This document shows positions 33,064-44,302 of a stretch of 64,000 nt of DNA, piece after piece (the first letter of the stretch is position 1; each line of letters opens with the position of its first letter). The DNA lies in contig JAHLKI010000015.1 in assembly GCA_025602905.1 (NCBI GenBank), forward strand, positions 372,001-436,000, given 5' to 3'. A program made the position numbers and the translations under genes. The stretch comes from Phlyctochytrium arcticum (lineage: Eukaryota > Chytridiomycota > Chytridiomycetes > Chytridiales > Chytridiaceae). The notes under the pieces were generated by a model. It saw only the letters and a program-made list of their open reading frames with translations. It made no database searches and was not told the origin of the DNA.

Positions 33064-35421
33064 GGTGAGTTTGGTTGTTGGGGTGAAGGGTAAAGTGTAA
33101 AGGTGTGAGGACGGGTTCTTGTCGTAGTCTTGGCGTATTAGGGGAAGAGGGGGCTCCTATGAGCAGCTCCTTTTATAATGGCAACGCGCGTCCCATCTGT
33201 CTTGATCGGGCTTGATTGGGCTCACGTGAATTTGGCGCCATTTTACTCCTTTTGGGCAGTCAAGGAAGCATTGCGGCACAGCTTGCAATCGAACGGGTGG
33301 CGCAGATATAAAAATGCCATCGTTTTTGCATCGCCGAGCTATTATAGACGGAAGAATTGACTGGGACCGTCGGACGATGCGGGAGAAGACGGGCTGTTTG
33401 AACATTGCGACAAGAGCCCTGCCAGTTAGAGGATTTTCTTGGCTCACTCTTTAGACCTTGCCGTTTTTTCTCTCCTACGAATCACGCTTTGCAAATTGCC
33501 CGACCGACGCTATCAACGTCCCTCGGGTCCAGACAACAGAGCAATAGCAACCGAGCTTTCTTTCCGCTTCTCCTTGTCTGGTTGACGCCGCGACTCACAT
33601 CCTGGATGCGTGTAGCGGCGGTATGCTGGATAGGAGGTCTGACGGAGGGAAGTGATACCCCCACGATCTGACGTTTGCAGCCGCTGGTTTTGCCATACAG
33701 CGGGTGTGTTGGATAGATGAAGGAGGTATCGGACATTATCGAGCGACGGAGCCGGAGGACGTTTCAAAGTGTCTGGCGGGACAACTTTCTGGCCCGGTGG
33801 GTCCAAAAGGATGTGGGATGTTTTGGCCTGGGAGCTTTGCTCCTTCTGTAACTGCTTGTTGTGGTGGCAAAGGACGGCGGGTAATTTGACAATGGCCTGG
33901 AGGTCAAAGTAATCGCGCGGCAGGGCCCGACGCGGGGCATAAAGCAGCAGCCCGCCGCCGCATGCATCGACAATGATTCGACAACGACTCACCGTTTGAG
34001 CTTTGAGGTGAGCTTTGCGACACGCGACGGGCGGGGATCCGGAGGTTGGAGCCTCTTGGCAGATCGTACCAACCCGACGGTCGTGGGAAAAGTCGATTTG
34101 GTTGTAAAGTGCGGCTTCCGCTTCCACGGTCTGGTCAGTCTGCCGTGGGGTCCTTGTGGGGAGGGCGATGCTCCAGAGAGCTGCTCGAGTAGTTAGAAAA
34201 AGGCGGGACAACCATGACCCCAACTGAGTGCCGTCCCGACGGGCTGCTCGTCAAGATGGTCATGGGATGTGCGTACCGGCCCATTCCGCGACTTTGATGA
34301 GGCGCTATGAGTCGCATCAAAGAGTATTCTCATTGCCAAAGTAAATCATGAAAACTGTTGACGACGTGGGACGGAGTGCTGGCGTCCACTGAAACATGCT
34401 GGTCGGGTAATGACCTGAATGACCACCGGCTATTTAGCCTATTTTTGAGAGGCTGCGGAGGGGTTGGACCCGGCCTGGTCCAAGCGATCGAGCCCTTTTT
34501 TCCAGCTGCAGTGGGGAGGCTGCTTATTTACGATGGGGTTTAAGTCATTTTACTCTGCCGTGATTCCTACCGCCCAGGAACATGTATATAGCGGTATTCC
34601 ACGTCGACCACCACGTCCGGCGGTGGTGGCCCGGTGGACCGGCGGTGGTAGCCGTTGGCGGTGGAGAGTCGCTGTATAGATAGACGGCAGCCCATCCAGC
34701 GGAAGTCGTTTCGCGGCGGCGGGCAACCCGGGGCGTTCGCGCGCGTGAGTCCGTGTACGTAACGTACCAGTGAGTAGACCGGAAAGCGACGTGGGGGAGA
34801 ACAAGGCAAAAAAACAACAGGACGGTGTGATATGGGATGAGGGTTGTGGGGGGGTCCCTTTTGGGCCCGTCCCAAACGCCTTCACCGCCTCCAAGGTCCA
34901 GGATTTGATTTGCCCTTGGCCCAAACAGCAGCAGCAGCAGCTTCCAGGTCCAGGCTTTTTGCAGCCCGCCGGCCGCCCGGGCTGCTACTTGAGGCGAGTA
35001 TTACGGGTCCCCCAGACGACAACAACCTCCGCCGCCGCCGGGGTGGTGCCTGCCGGGTGCCCGAGTTGAGGAGCCCCCGTTCAGAACCCTCGCTGCTTGG
35101 TGATGACCGCGTCGCGTCGTGGCGAGAGCGGAGCCGGAAAGCGACGCGTATAGGGCGAGATTTCTGGGTTCTGGGTTCTTGGTTTTGGTGGGGGGGACGT
35201 TGCTTGCCGGTGATGACCAACGGGTTTTGACTTTGACACCAAGGGCCCGCCCTCCCTGACTTTCGGCTGACTTTGCCGGCAGACTTGCTCTCTCCACACA
35301 TTTCCCCCGCCGTCAATCCTCGCTCCCCTCATCAGAGAGACATATATCAGACCACACCACACCCCCTCATCCCAACTCAGCAAACGACAACGACGACTAA
35401 CGAACGAACGACCGTGGGATA
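33064..35421. other. Long intergenic region upstream of the Myb gene
   Basis: About 2.35 kb with no gene I can support. A 236-codon minus-strand open frame (33513-34223) has no ATG-supported start or motif and looks like chance. GGTGGT-rich low-complexity DNA lies at 34600-34680, and CA- and AACGA-rich sequence just before the Myb start resembles a fungal 5' leader. Confidence 0.4.
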
Positions 35422-38325
35422 ATGTCGGCAAGCACCATGCACCTACCGCCACTTCAGCACCCGCCTCCTCCCGCTCCATCTTCATCTGCTGCTGCGTACT
35501 ACTCTTCCCAACAACACTATCCGCCCCATCAACAGCAGCAAACACATTCTTACCATCCTCACGGCTACCACCTGCAACAGCAGCAGCCGGACCATCTTCA
35601 GCAACCGCCCCATCGGCAGCAGCAACATCAGCAGCAGCAGCAGTTGCAGCACATTAATATCAATCACAATTATCAGTTGCCTTCACTGTCGGCCATTGCT
35701 CCCGCTGCGGTTCCCCCGACACCCACCGCCAACACCACCAACAGCGGGTTCGGCGCTGGACCACCCATGACCCCAGCGACATACCCCGAAGCTTCGCAAC
35801 CCTACGATCTCCAACGCTGGCATCAGGACTATGCCGCATGGTACCATCGATACTCGCAATTTCCAAAGTCATCACCGCCGTCGTCGTCGGCCTTGATTTA
35901 CGGCTCCGGGCCGGCTGGCGACGCGTCGCTCGGACCTCCTGTTCCACCGCCGCCGCCGCCGCCGCCGTCGTTGCTCCTGCTGAACCACGCCGGGCCTCCT
36001 TCTACACAGCCACTTCATCCAGCGGCACAGCAAGCCACGACCAAGCGGCCCCGAGACGTGGATTTCGCGTCAGCAGTTGCCGGTAAGATCCTGCCATCTC
36101 TGCCCGAGCTTCAGCAGCATTCTGACAATACAAAATGTATAGATTATGCATCCAAACCTCAGGTTGTCAAACGGTCTCGCAAATCCAGCACGGGTGGCAA
36201 TGGTCATGTCCGTAAAAAGTCCAAGAAACACGTGTGGGCCACGGCTCCGTCGTCTGCATCGGCATCATCATCATCATCTTCGGATGAAGCAGACTCTCAT
36301 GATATACCCACCTGGAAAAAGTACATGTCGACCGGCCGCGAACGTAAACCAAAGTCGGGCGGATCTCCCACATCGTCAGCCATGCATCGCATTCTAGCAA
36401 AACACCACAAACGGCGATATAGCGCCAAGAGTGATGCCAACAAGGCCGGAAAGTCAAGGCACCGTCGAGGTCGTGATTATTCCAGTCCTGTGTCGCTCAT
36501 GTTGCCAGATTCATCATCCATGTCGGACATTGATTCCTTGTCCTCTACGTCGTCATCATGCAGTGACAGCGAAAGTGAGACAGATGTCCCACGCTCAGTG
36601 ACCATCAGGCAAAATATGCCCGAAAATAGCGCGGTCAAGAAGCGGATAGCCAAAAGTGGCACCTCAGAGCAGCGCACAGGGGCTAGAACAAGCATAGTCA
36701 CAGCGAGCCCGTTGACCAAGGGAATCCAAGGCCGATTCCCCCATCCCATTACCATCCCATCTTCGGCTGTTTCGCAAAACTCGCCAGTCAGCGAGGCGGC
36801 CAATCCCATGTCTTTTCCTCCAACGCCTACTACCACACCCCCTGATGGCCACTTGCTCAGCCTACGGAAAACTGGGTATTGGACTGGCGATGAGACGCAT
36901 CGACTGATCAATGCCGTAACCGCTCACGGCCAGGCTTGGGGTCGTGTAGCACGAGATGTCCAAACGCGTGATTCGAATCAATGCGAAAAACGCTGGCGCC
37001 GCATAGATCCCAATGATTTCACTCCCAAAAAAGACGAGGAGAATGTGCGAAGAGCTGATTATGGTTGGGTGGACTGGGATAAGACTCGTGCGACGTCAGT
37101 GACCTCTCCATCTTCCGTACAGTCAAACATACGTCTACCGTCACCATACCGTGGACCAGTTGAACCCATACCGCGTGATCCTCGGAGCCGCATCATTTTT
37201 GGTGACCAGAGCAGTAGCGGAACAGGAGACGAGGAGCATGACGATGATGATGATGAAGATGAATCCGATGACGATGGGGGACAGAACCGCAAAACCAGTA
37301 TTCGGCTTCCCTCAGCTGCTCTTGTAGCCCCAGTCATCTCTGGCATTCCTCCCTCCACGGATGATGCCGCTCAGTACTACTACTCGTTGTCCGTTGCACC
37401 TACTACTTCCCGTCCTCGCTTAGCCCCCAAACCTCCTACACCTCGCGTCCTTCCTGCCCCAGTCATTGCGCCGTCTCCACCCACTGCTGTCGCCAACACA
37501 ATAGGTGCTTTCTCCGCTACATCCCCAGCTGTTTCCGCAACCAGTACAAAGGCTGGCGTCCCACCTTCCGAGATTCACATTGCCCCATCCGTGACTATAT
37601 CCGTTCGCGGCCGGACACCCCATTCACAACCCTCTCAACGCACCATCCGCCCTTGGACGCCTTCGGAGGACGCCTGTCTCCTGCACGCCGTCTCGATCCA
37701 CAGCAACAATTGGCGTCTGGTCGCCAGCATGGTCCCGACCCGAAATACCCGTCAATGCAAAGAACACTATCTCCGTGTTCTTGCCCGTCGTTCTGATGTT
37801 GCTGGGAACGCTGTTCCGCGTGGCGGAGTTGCAAAAATGGGTCGCGGGGATGAAAGCCATCCTCCCACCTCAAGGACGAGCGCCACGTCTCCCTCTATGG
37901 CTCAACCACGATCGCGCACCCCACCCGCCAAATCCGCGAAAATGTCTGCCCCATCGTCGGGATCAACCAAGCCCAAAACACGGACACGTCGGCCTCCATG
38001 GACGCCCGCCGAAGACACGCGGCTCCAACAGGCATATGATGAAATGGGTCCCAGATGGGCTGTCATGGTCGCTGAAGGGCTGGTCGGGCACCGCACTGAG
38101 GAAGAATGCCGAGGCCGTATGCGTGTCCTCAAAGCCCGGGCCACTGGTGGTGGTAGTGGTGCAGCCAAGACTTCGAAGCGCGCCGCCGCCGGGACCGGCG
38201 AAATGGACGAAGAGCACCCTTCAGCTGACCAGTCTGCGCCTGAATCTGCCCAGGAAGACGATGACGACGACGTAGATGACGACGATGACGACGACGACGA
38301 TACTGGTGCTGCCAGTGAAGTCTGA
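35422..38325 (+). CDS. Large Myb/SANT protein with three spaced repeats
   Basis: Single exon, 967 residues. The N-terminus is Pro/Gln/His-rich with poly-Gln runs. Three Myb repeats: ~484-532 (TGYWTGDETHRLINAV...GRVARDV), ~740-790 (RPWTPSEDACLLHAV...NWRLVASMV) and ~856-905 (RPPWTPAEDTRLQQAY...RWAVMVAEGL), each keeping the regularly spaced Trp or aromatic residues. Repeats 1 and 2 are about 200 residues apart, unlike tandem R2R3 proteins. Between them lie Ser-rich and acidic stretches; the C-terminus is an Asp run. Probably a transcription or chromatin factor; target unknown. Confidence 0.85.
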   Translation: MSASTMHLPPLQHPPPPAPSSSAAAYYSSQQHYPPHQQQQTHSYHPHGYHLQQQQPDHLQQPPHRQQQHQQQQQLQHININHNYQLPSLSAIAPAAVPPTPTANTTNSGFGAGPPMTPATYPEASQPYDLQRWHQDYAAWYHRYSQFPKSSPPSSSALIYGSGPAGDASLGPPVPPPPPPPPSLLLLNHAGPPSTQPLHPAAQQATTKRPRDVDFASAVAGKILPSLPELQQHSDNTKCIDYASKPQVVKRSRKSSTGGNGHVRKKSKKHVWATAPSSASASSSSSSDEADSHDIPTWKKYMSTGRERKPKSGGSPTSSAMHRILAKHHKRRYSAKSDANKAGKSRHRRGRDYSSPVSLMLPDSSSMSDIDSLSSTSSSCSDSESETDVPRSVTIRQNMPENSAVKKRIAKSGTSEQRTGARTSIVTASPLTKGIQGRFPHPITIPSSAVSQNSPVSEAANPMSFPPTPTTTPPDGHLLSLRKTGYWTGDETHRLINAVTAHGQAWGRVARDVQTRDSNQCEKRWRRIDPNDFTPKKDEENVRRADYGWVDWDKTRATSVTSPSSVQSNIRLPSPYRGPVEPIPRDPRSRIIFGDQSSSGTGDEEHDDDDDEDESDDDGGQNRKTSIRLPSAALVAPVISGIPPSTDDAAQYYYSLSVAPTTSRPRLAPKPPTPRVLPAPVIAPSPPTAVANTIGAFSATSPAVSATSTKAGVPPSEIHIAPSVTISVRGRTPHSQPSQRTIRPWTPSEDACLLHAVSIHSNNWRLVASMVPTRNTRQCKEHYLRVLARRSDVAGNAVPRGGVAKMGRGDESHPPTSRTSATSPSMAQPRSRTPPAKSAKMSAPSSGSTKPKTRTRRPPWTPAEDTRLQQAYDEMGPRWAVMVAEGLVGHRTEEECRGRMRVLKARATGGGSGAAKTSKRAAAGTGEMDEEHPSADQSAPESAQEDDDDDVDDDDDDDDDTGAASEV

Positions 38326-39552
38326 AACGGCGCGCTACCTTTGGCACATTTTACTTTATACCTTCTCATATTCCATACGCACCCAATGTGTGCATTTCCC
38401 CAGTATTTCCAACCTATATCCATATACCCTCCTGCAGTGTTTTTACCATTATTGCAATTCCCTGTTCTCAAAAGCATATACATTCAACTTTAATCAGATG
38501 GAAACTCGAAACTGGGTACCATTGCTCTTTCTTTCTTTCAGGTACAAGAAAGTACATGGAGTGTACGAAGAAGAATACATGACCTCCATCATAACATCTT
38601 TGCATCGCGAGAACAACTGCTCACAGGCAGCCAGGATGGTGGAGGAAACAAAGACCCAGCGCTAAATTATGTATACAAATCCAGCAATAGAATTCCTTAT
38701 ATCCAGAACAAAAACTCGAGAAGTTTTTGTCCAGATGCTAACTTGTGCATGGCTGTTCTAGGTCCCATCGCTCTTCCAAAAACGAAAGTTATCGAACGTG
38801 AGCAAATAAGAGTAAACACTCCATTCCATCTACGAGTCCGTGGGGAATTGTCATTCGACGGATTACTGGATTCAAACACATACTATCCGCGACGACTTGC
38901 AACATAAACGTTGGGAAAATCCTCCCCTACTTTGTTATGAGGTAGTGCTGCCTACCTTTTGGCATCAATCACTGACCAATCACGCTTGATCCTATCTTTG
39001 CACCGTGGGAAAACCTGTTCGTGGGCAATTATAAGGTTGGCGGACACGGCGGCCAGGATATGCATTCATAACTCAAGGTGGAGTGGGATAAAGTACAGCG
39101 GTCCGCCACCTTCTCTACAAAACAGTCTGCAATATAGTAAAGCATTCATTCAGGAAATTTACATAGTTGGTGGGAGAGCGATAATTAAAAATTTACAAAA
39201 GACTCGAGAAAGCGAGGTGTGGGATGATGCGTCTTGTGTTTTGGCGGTGATTAGGTGGTTTGCCTCTATCTGACATTGATCGGATTAGGTGGAGTGGAGG
39301 GTAATGGTTGCGAAACGAGGGGACGGATTGGGTCAAAATCGATGTAGAGCCACCGCTGCGTATCTGCAAAAACATTGTTGGTGCCGGAAACGAGTACTTT
39401 ATCTGCAAGAACTTAGTAATTTGTCAAACAAAAACCTGAAAATGTGAAAACATCAAATTCAAATGATTCCACAACCAAGAGATAATGGTATACCACTATC
39501 GCTCGGCGAGAAATTCTCGAGTTTGTTACCCCAGCCAGACGGGACAAGGTTC
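38326..39552. other. Intergenic, no supported gene
   Basis: About 1.2 kb between convergent genes. The right part (from about 39180) resembles the 3' flank of the second SR-tailed gene (41740-42040), so it belongs to the tandem duplication of those genes. Confidence 0.4.
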
Positions 39553-41529
39553 TCACCTCCTGCGATCCAGGAACCGGTCGCGTAAATCGTACCGCGGCGG
39601 GGAATTGGGTCGCCAAGAATCACTGGAGCGGCGGTAACCTTGCTCGCCACGACTGGGGCTGGGAAGACGTCGTCCGAGGCGTTCGGTAATGCTACGATCT
39701 CGGGTACGACTATGGCTACGGCTAGGGGGACCCAGGCGACGACTGATGCTCCGGCCTTCTTGATGACGGCTACTGGTAGGGCTGGGTTTACGACTATGGC
39801 TGAGGCTATGATAATGGCTTCGGCTTCGGCTTCGACTGCGGGTACGGCTTCGGCTTCGGCTTCGGCTTCGGCTTCGGCTTCGGCTTCGGCTGCGGTTGCG
39901 GATGTGTCTTCCGCGCCACGGGCTCCTACTGCGGGACCGGCTCCGACTCCGACTCCAGCTGCGGTACGACCGATCCCGTCTAGAGCTTACAGGGCTACGA
40001 CTGGCGGCAGTGCTGCTCTGTTCGCTGGCTGGACTAGAACAACTTGAACCGTCCTGCCCGTCATCCCTCGTACGGCCGCTATTCCCGGGAGAGGTACTTA
40101 AAGCAGGTTGCTCCCAGTTGGCCTTGGCCGTGTTCTTGCGGCTGTTTCCCACTGAGGCGAATTGGACTGGTTCAACTCGCGAATGAGTGACAGATGGTTG
40201 GTTTCGTTCCTGCGGTCGTATAGGTAGAGACGGCGAGGGGTTTGCTGCAACAGGGATATTTCCTTTAGGCACGTTTCTAGGCTTTGATTGCGGGGTGTGC
40301 CTTGGCATTAAAGCAATTGTTGGGATATCGGGAAATGCCAGATTCATAAGGTATGGGTCGTCGTGCAAAAGAGTTCCGATCACAGGCAGGCCTCTCACGT
40401 ACTGGAACAAAGCTTTCCTAAAGTTCGGTAAATTCTCCTTCAGCATTTTGACATGTTTGCCCCTCGCTTTCCTATATTTGAATACTCCCAGTAAATCATC
40501 AAGTAGTTGTGCAAACGTTCTGTCCGAAAGCGGTTTTGCCTGGCTGCCTCGTTCTAGTGCTTTGTGGTCAAGGAGTACGTTCAGGTGATGAACGATCGTC
40601 CCCATCACGGCCTTCCCATTCTGGGGACCCTTTGTGGCGCATTCCGCGAAGATAGTGTGGAAGGATAAGAGGAATGAATATGTTGATAGCTCAGGACTGG
40701 CCAATTTCTCTAGCTTTGCCATAAAGCTAATCATCCACACTGACATGTGGTAGCCCGTGTATGTAGTATACGTCCTCATCCAGCATTTGGCCAAGGTCAG
40801 TAAAGCGGACCCATTGTCGGACGTGATCACAACTTCCCTCCCATGGTGCAAAGATCTCATCTTATGGTTGTAGTACACGGTTATGTACCATTTGGCATGT
40901 TCGGTCCGGAGGTTTATGAGCTCGTGGTCCTTCTTGGTGATAAATTCCACTTGCTCATTGTGGTTTTTGAGGAGAGGGGGTTTGTTAGTACTCAACCAGG
41001 TATGAAACGCTGTCAAATACTTGAGGCCTTCTACAGGAGACGTTGTGTCGATCATCAAATCCACTCCGCTATCCGGCAGCACTCCACCAATTAGGCATGA
41101 GCCGGTAACATGAACTTTGGCAGGATGTTCCTTCCAAAGTGAGTGTCTATGGAACTTGTCGTGGGCCGCTATTATGGATACTGCTAGTAACGCCCGCAGT
41201 TGTCGTTCCTCACGGCAGGGAGATAGGTAGTTGACCATATTGACAAGGCAGTTGTGAAGCTGCCGCCTTTGCGACTCTGCCTTTGTGACAGACTCTTGAG
41301 GATTCCACAGAGGTATATGTGCTTCCGTGGTCGCAATCGGACAGAATGCATTTCTGTATTCGGGGCCCTCAATACGAAGTTTTTGAGGAACAGCAGGAAT
41401 ATCTTCTTGGTCCAGTGCGGAAGTAAAGCCCAAAGGGATCCAGTGAACGAGACTGGCAACTTCCGCGGCCAGTATAGGGACCAGTGTGTCCGCCAAAGGT
41501 AGTAGATCCGTAGGGTGAGTATCTTCCAT
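39553..41529 (-). CDS. Nucleotidyltransferase-like protein with SR-rich tail, copy 1
   Basis: 658 residues from the ATG at 41529. The middle has a Pol-beta/Nrap-type strand-turn motif, HVTGSCLIGGVLPDSGVDLMI, then a helical domain (LLTLAKCWMRTYTTYTGYHM) reminiscent of the domain after the catalytic core in poly(A)-polymerase and Nrap proteins. The usual first metal-binding Asp of the DxD pair is Gly here, so catalysis is doubtful. Residues ~500-658 are an Arg-Ser repeat tail (GGCTTC hexanucleotide repeats on the plus strand) typical of splicing or export factors. The basic N-terminal segment seen in copy 2 is present upstream, but its ATG is destroyed by a one-base loss, so this copy may start internally. 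The 3' end could be spliced (AG|GTGAGA). Confidence 0.6.
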   Translation of the reverse strand: MEDTHPTDLLPLADTLVPILAAEVASLVHWIPLGFTSALDQEDIPAVPQKLRIEGPEYRNAFCPIATTEAHIPLWNPQESVTKAESQRRQLHNCLVNMVNYLSPCREERQLRALLAVSIIAAHDKFHRHSLWKEHPAKVHVTGSCLIGGVLPDSGVDLMIDTTSPVEGLKYLTAFHTWLSTNKPPLLKNHNEQVEFITKKDHELINLRTEHAKWYITVYYNHKMRSLHHGREVVITSDNGSALLTLAKCWMRTYTTYTGYHMSVWMISFMAKLEKLASPELSTYSFLLSFHTIFAECATKGPQNGKAVMGTIVHHLNVLLDHKALERGSQAKPLSDRTFAQLLDDLLGVFKYRKARGKHVKMLKENLPNFRKALFQYVRGLPVIGTLLHDDPYLMNLAFPDIPTIALMPRHTPQSKPRNVPKGNIPVAANPSPSLPIRPQERNQPSVTHSRVEPVQFASVGNSRKNTAKANWEQPALSTSPGNSGRTRDDGQDGSSCSSPASEQSSTAASRSPVSSRRDRSYRSWSRSRSRSRSRSPWRGRHIRNRSRSRSRSRSRSRSRSRTRSRSRSRSHYHSLSHSRKPSPTSSRHQEGRSISRRLGPPSRSHSRTRDRSITERLGRRLPSPSRGEQGYRRSSDSWRPNSPPRYDLRDRFLDRRR

Positions 41530-42046
41530 TGCTTCGGGTGGTTCAGGTGGTTCCTGATTCTGAGCTCTTCGGGCTTTTGTGCGCTCTTTGGCCGGTTTCG
41601 ACTTTGGACCTGGCCATTTGCCATCTCGAAGCCAAAGTTTTTCAGCGCGGTGGCATACATATACACTCTCTTATAAAAAATGCAACTGAAAGAAGGATTT
41701 GTCCTCAACAAAGTATAGCGTTCAATTAAAAAATTTACATAAGTGTCAATAAGCGTTCATACAAAAATTTACAAAAAAGTGGGGAAATAACGCATCTTGT
41801 GGTATGGCGGATGACCGTAGTTGGTTTGCCTCTATCTGACATGGCATGGATTAGTATAGATGTAAGGAGGGGGTCTGTGACACGGCAAAGAGTACTTCAT
41901 CTGCAAGAACTTCTCTGTCAAAACCTCAAATGTGAAAATATCAAAATCAAATGCTCTCACAACAAGGTATGATAATATACCACTATCGTTCGGCGAGAAG
42001 ATCTCTTGAACCGGCGCTTGTGACACCGGCCAGACGGGACAAAGTC

Positions 42047-44134
42047 TCACCTCCAGCGATCCAAGGGCCGGTACCGGGTGTATCGCGGTGGGGAACTGGC
42101 TCGCCAAGAATGACTAGAACGGTTGTAACCTTGCTCGCCGCCGCGACTGGGGCTGGGGCCGCGTCGGGGTCGTCCGAGGCGTCGAGTAATGCTGCGATCT
42201 CGGGTACGGCTATGGCTACGGCTACGAGCACTCAGGCGACGACGAGTGCTCCGGTCTTCTTGATTACGGGGACCGCTAGGGCTGAGTTTACGATTGTGGC
42301 TGCGGCTGTGGTAATGGCTACGGCTTCGACTTCGGCTACGGCTGCGGCTGTCGTTGCGGTTGCGGTTGCGGAGGTGTCTTCCGTGCCATGGGCTCCTACT
42401 GCGGGACCGGCTCCGACTCCGACTCCAGCTGCGGTATGACCGATCCCGTCTAGAGCTTACATGGCTATGACTGGCAGGGGCACTGCTCTGTTCGCTGGCT
42501 GGACTACAACAACTTGAACCGTCCTGCCCGTCATCCTTCGCATGGCCATTATCTCCGGGAAGGACACTCGGAGAAGACTTTTCCTGATTGGCTTTGGGCT
42601 TGTTTTGACGACAATTTTCCACTGAGGCAAAACAGAGTGCTTCAGCTCGCGAGCGACTAACGGATGGCTGTTTTTGTTCCTGGGGTCGTACAGGTAGAAA
42701 AGTCGAGGGTTTAGCTGCTCTCGCTGCAACAGGGATATTTTCCTTAGGTACATTTCTAGGCTTTTTGGGTTGCGGGAGTGGGGACGGTCTTTGCATTACT
42801 GTGATTGTCGGGGTTTCGTAAAATGCCAGATTCATAAGGTATGGATCGTCTTGCAGAAGCGTTTCAACCAAGGGCAGGCCTGTCACGTACTCTAGCAACG
42901 CTTTTCTAAGCCTCGGCAAATTCTCTCTCAGCATTTCGACATGTTGGGCCCTCGCTTGCTGATGTTTGAATACTGCTGGTATATCAACAAGTAATTTTGC
43001 AAACGTTTCGTCCGGGAGCGTCAGTTCGTGTTGGTCGAGGAGTACATCCAGGGCGTCAACGATCTTCCCTGTAGAAGCCATCACCTTCTTGGGTGACTTT
43101 TTGTGGCATTCCGCGAAGATAGCGTGAAAGTTTGAGAGGAAATGATATGTTGATCGCTCAGGATTGGCCAACTTCCCTAGCCTTGCCATAAGGCCAATCA
43201 TCAACATTGTCATGTGGTAGCCCGTGTAAATAGTGTGCGTCCTCATCCAGCACTTGGCCAAGCTCAGTAAAGCGGATCCACTATCAAATGCGATCACAAC
43301 ATCCCTCAAACGGTGCAAAGGTTTCATGCTAAGGTTGCAGTACACATTTATGCACCATTCGGCGTGTCCTGTCCGGAGGTTTATAAGCTCGTGGTCCTTC
43401 TTGGTGATAAATTCCACTTGCTCATTGTGATTTTTAAGGAGGGGGGGTTTGTTAGTACTCAGCCAGGTATGAAACGCTTTCAAATACTCGAGGCTTTCTA
43501 CAGGAGACGTTGTTTCGATCATCAAATCCACTCCGCTATCCGGCAGCACTCCACCAACTAGACATGAACCGGTAACATTAACATTGGCAGGATATTCCTT
43601 CCAGGGTGATTGTCCGTGAAACTTGTCATGAGCCGCTATCACGGATACTGCCAGTAACCCGCGTAGTTGTCGCTCCTCACGGCGGGGAGATAGGTAGTTG
43701 GCCATGTTCACAATGCAGTTATGAAGCTGCCGCCTTTGCCACTCGGCATTTGTGCCAGATTTTTCGGGTTTGACCGGGGGTTTGAACAGCAGAGGAAAAT
43801 GCGCTTCCGTGGTCGCAATCGGACAGAATGCATTTCTGAATTCTGGGCCCTCAATACGAAGTTTAAGCGGAGCAGCAGGAATGTCTTGTCGGTCGAGTGC
43901 GGAAATAAATCCCAAGGGGATCCATTTAACGAGACTGGCAACTTCCGCTGCCAATATTGGGACCAGTGAGTCCGCCAAAAGTAGATCCGTAGAGTGAGTA
44001 GCTTCCATTACTTCGGGTGCTAGTGCCTCGGGTACTTCGGGTGCTACGAGTGCTTTCTTCTTATGAGCTCTTCGGGCGTTTGCGCGGTCTTTGGTGGCAA
44101 GTTTCCCCCCTCTATTATACTTGCCCTTGCCCAT
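42047..44134 (-). CDS. Nucleotidyltransferase-like protein with SR-rich tail, copy 2
   Basis: 695 residues from ATG at 44134 (MGKGKYNRGGKLATKDRANA). Same architecture as copy 1, about 70% alike: basic start, VTGSCLVGGVLPDSGVDLMI at ~188-207, helical domain with LLSLAKCWMRTHTIYTGYHM, then an SR tail (~560-690). The fold assignment (Nrap/PAP-like nucleotidyltransferase) rests on the GS...DL motif and the following helices and is tentative; the missing first Asp is shared with copy 1. It is transcribed divergently from THOC5 with only 168 bp between start codons, which suggests a shared promoter and possibly a common role in mRNA processing. Confidence 0.6.
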   Translation of the reverse strand: MGKGKYNRGGKLATKDRANARRAHKKKALVAPEVPEALAPEVMEATHSTDLLLADSLVPILAAEVASLVKWIPLGFISALDRQDIPAAPLKLRIEGPEFRNAFCPIATTEAHFPLLFKPPVKPEKSGTNAEWQRRQLHNCIVNMANYLSPRREERQLRGLLAVSVIAAHDKFHGQSPWKEYPANVNVTGSCLVGGVLPDSGVDLMIETTSPVESLEYLKAFHTWLSTNKPPLLKNHNEQVEFITKKDHELINLRTGHAEWCINVYCNLSMKPLHRLRDVVIAFDSGSALLSLAKCWMRTHTIYTGYHMTMLMIGLMARLGKLANPERSTYHFLSNFHAIFAECHKKSPKKVMASTGKIVDALDVLLDQHELTLPDETFAKLLVDIPAVFKHQQARAQHVEMLRENLPRLRKALLEYVTGLPLVETLLQDDPYLMNLAFYETPTITVMQRPSPLPQPKKPRNVPKENIPVAARAAKPSTFLPVRPQEQKQPSVSRSRAEALCFASVENCRQNKPKANQEKSSPSVLPGDNGHAKDDGQDGSSCCSPASEQSSAPASHSHVSSRRDRSYRSWSRSRSRSRSRSPWHGRHLRNRNRNDSRSRSRSRSRSHYHSRSHNRKLSPSGPRNQEDRSTRRRLSARSRSHSRTRDRSITRRLGRPRRGPSPSRGGEQGYNRSSHSWRASSPPRYTRYRPLDRWR

Positions 44135-44302
44135 TTGCTGTCTTTTCAAATTCAACCATTCAACGCGACTTCAAGTTCCTTCAAGTAGCACAAGTGATGA
44201 CACACGTGACCAACATGTCCTTCACGATTAACCCGTTACCCGCAAGTCACACCCAATTTCACAGCCCAGAACTGGTGAAGCGCAATCAAAGCAACTTATA
44301 AC

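Noticed and set aside
33513..34223. 236-codon minus-strand open frame
   Set aside because: No ATG start supporting it, no recognisable motif, and it spans the long promoter region of the Myb gene; likely chance.
39640..40047. Plus-strand Ala/Thr/Ser-rich open frame over the SR tail
   Set aside because: Mirror of the GGCTTC hexanucleotide repeats that encode Arg-Ser on the other strand.
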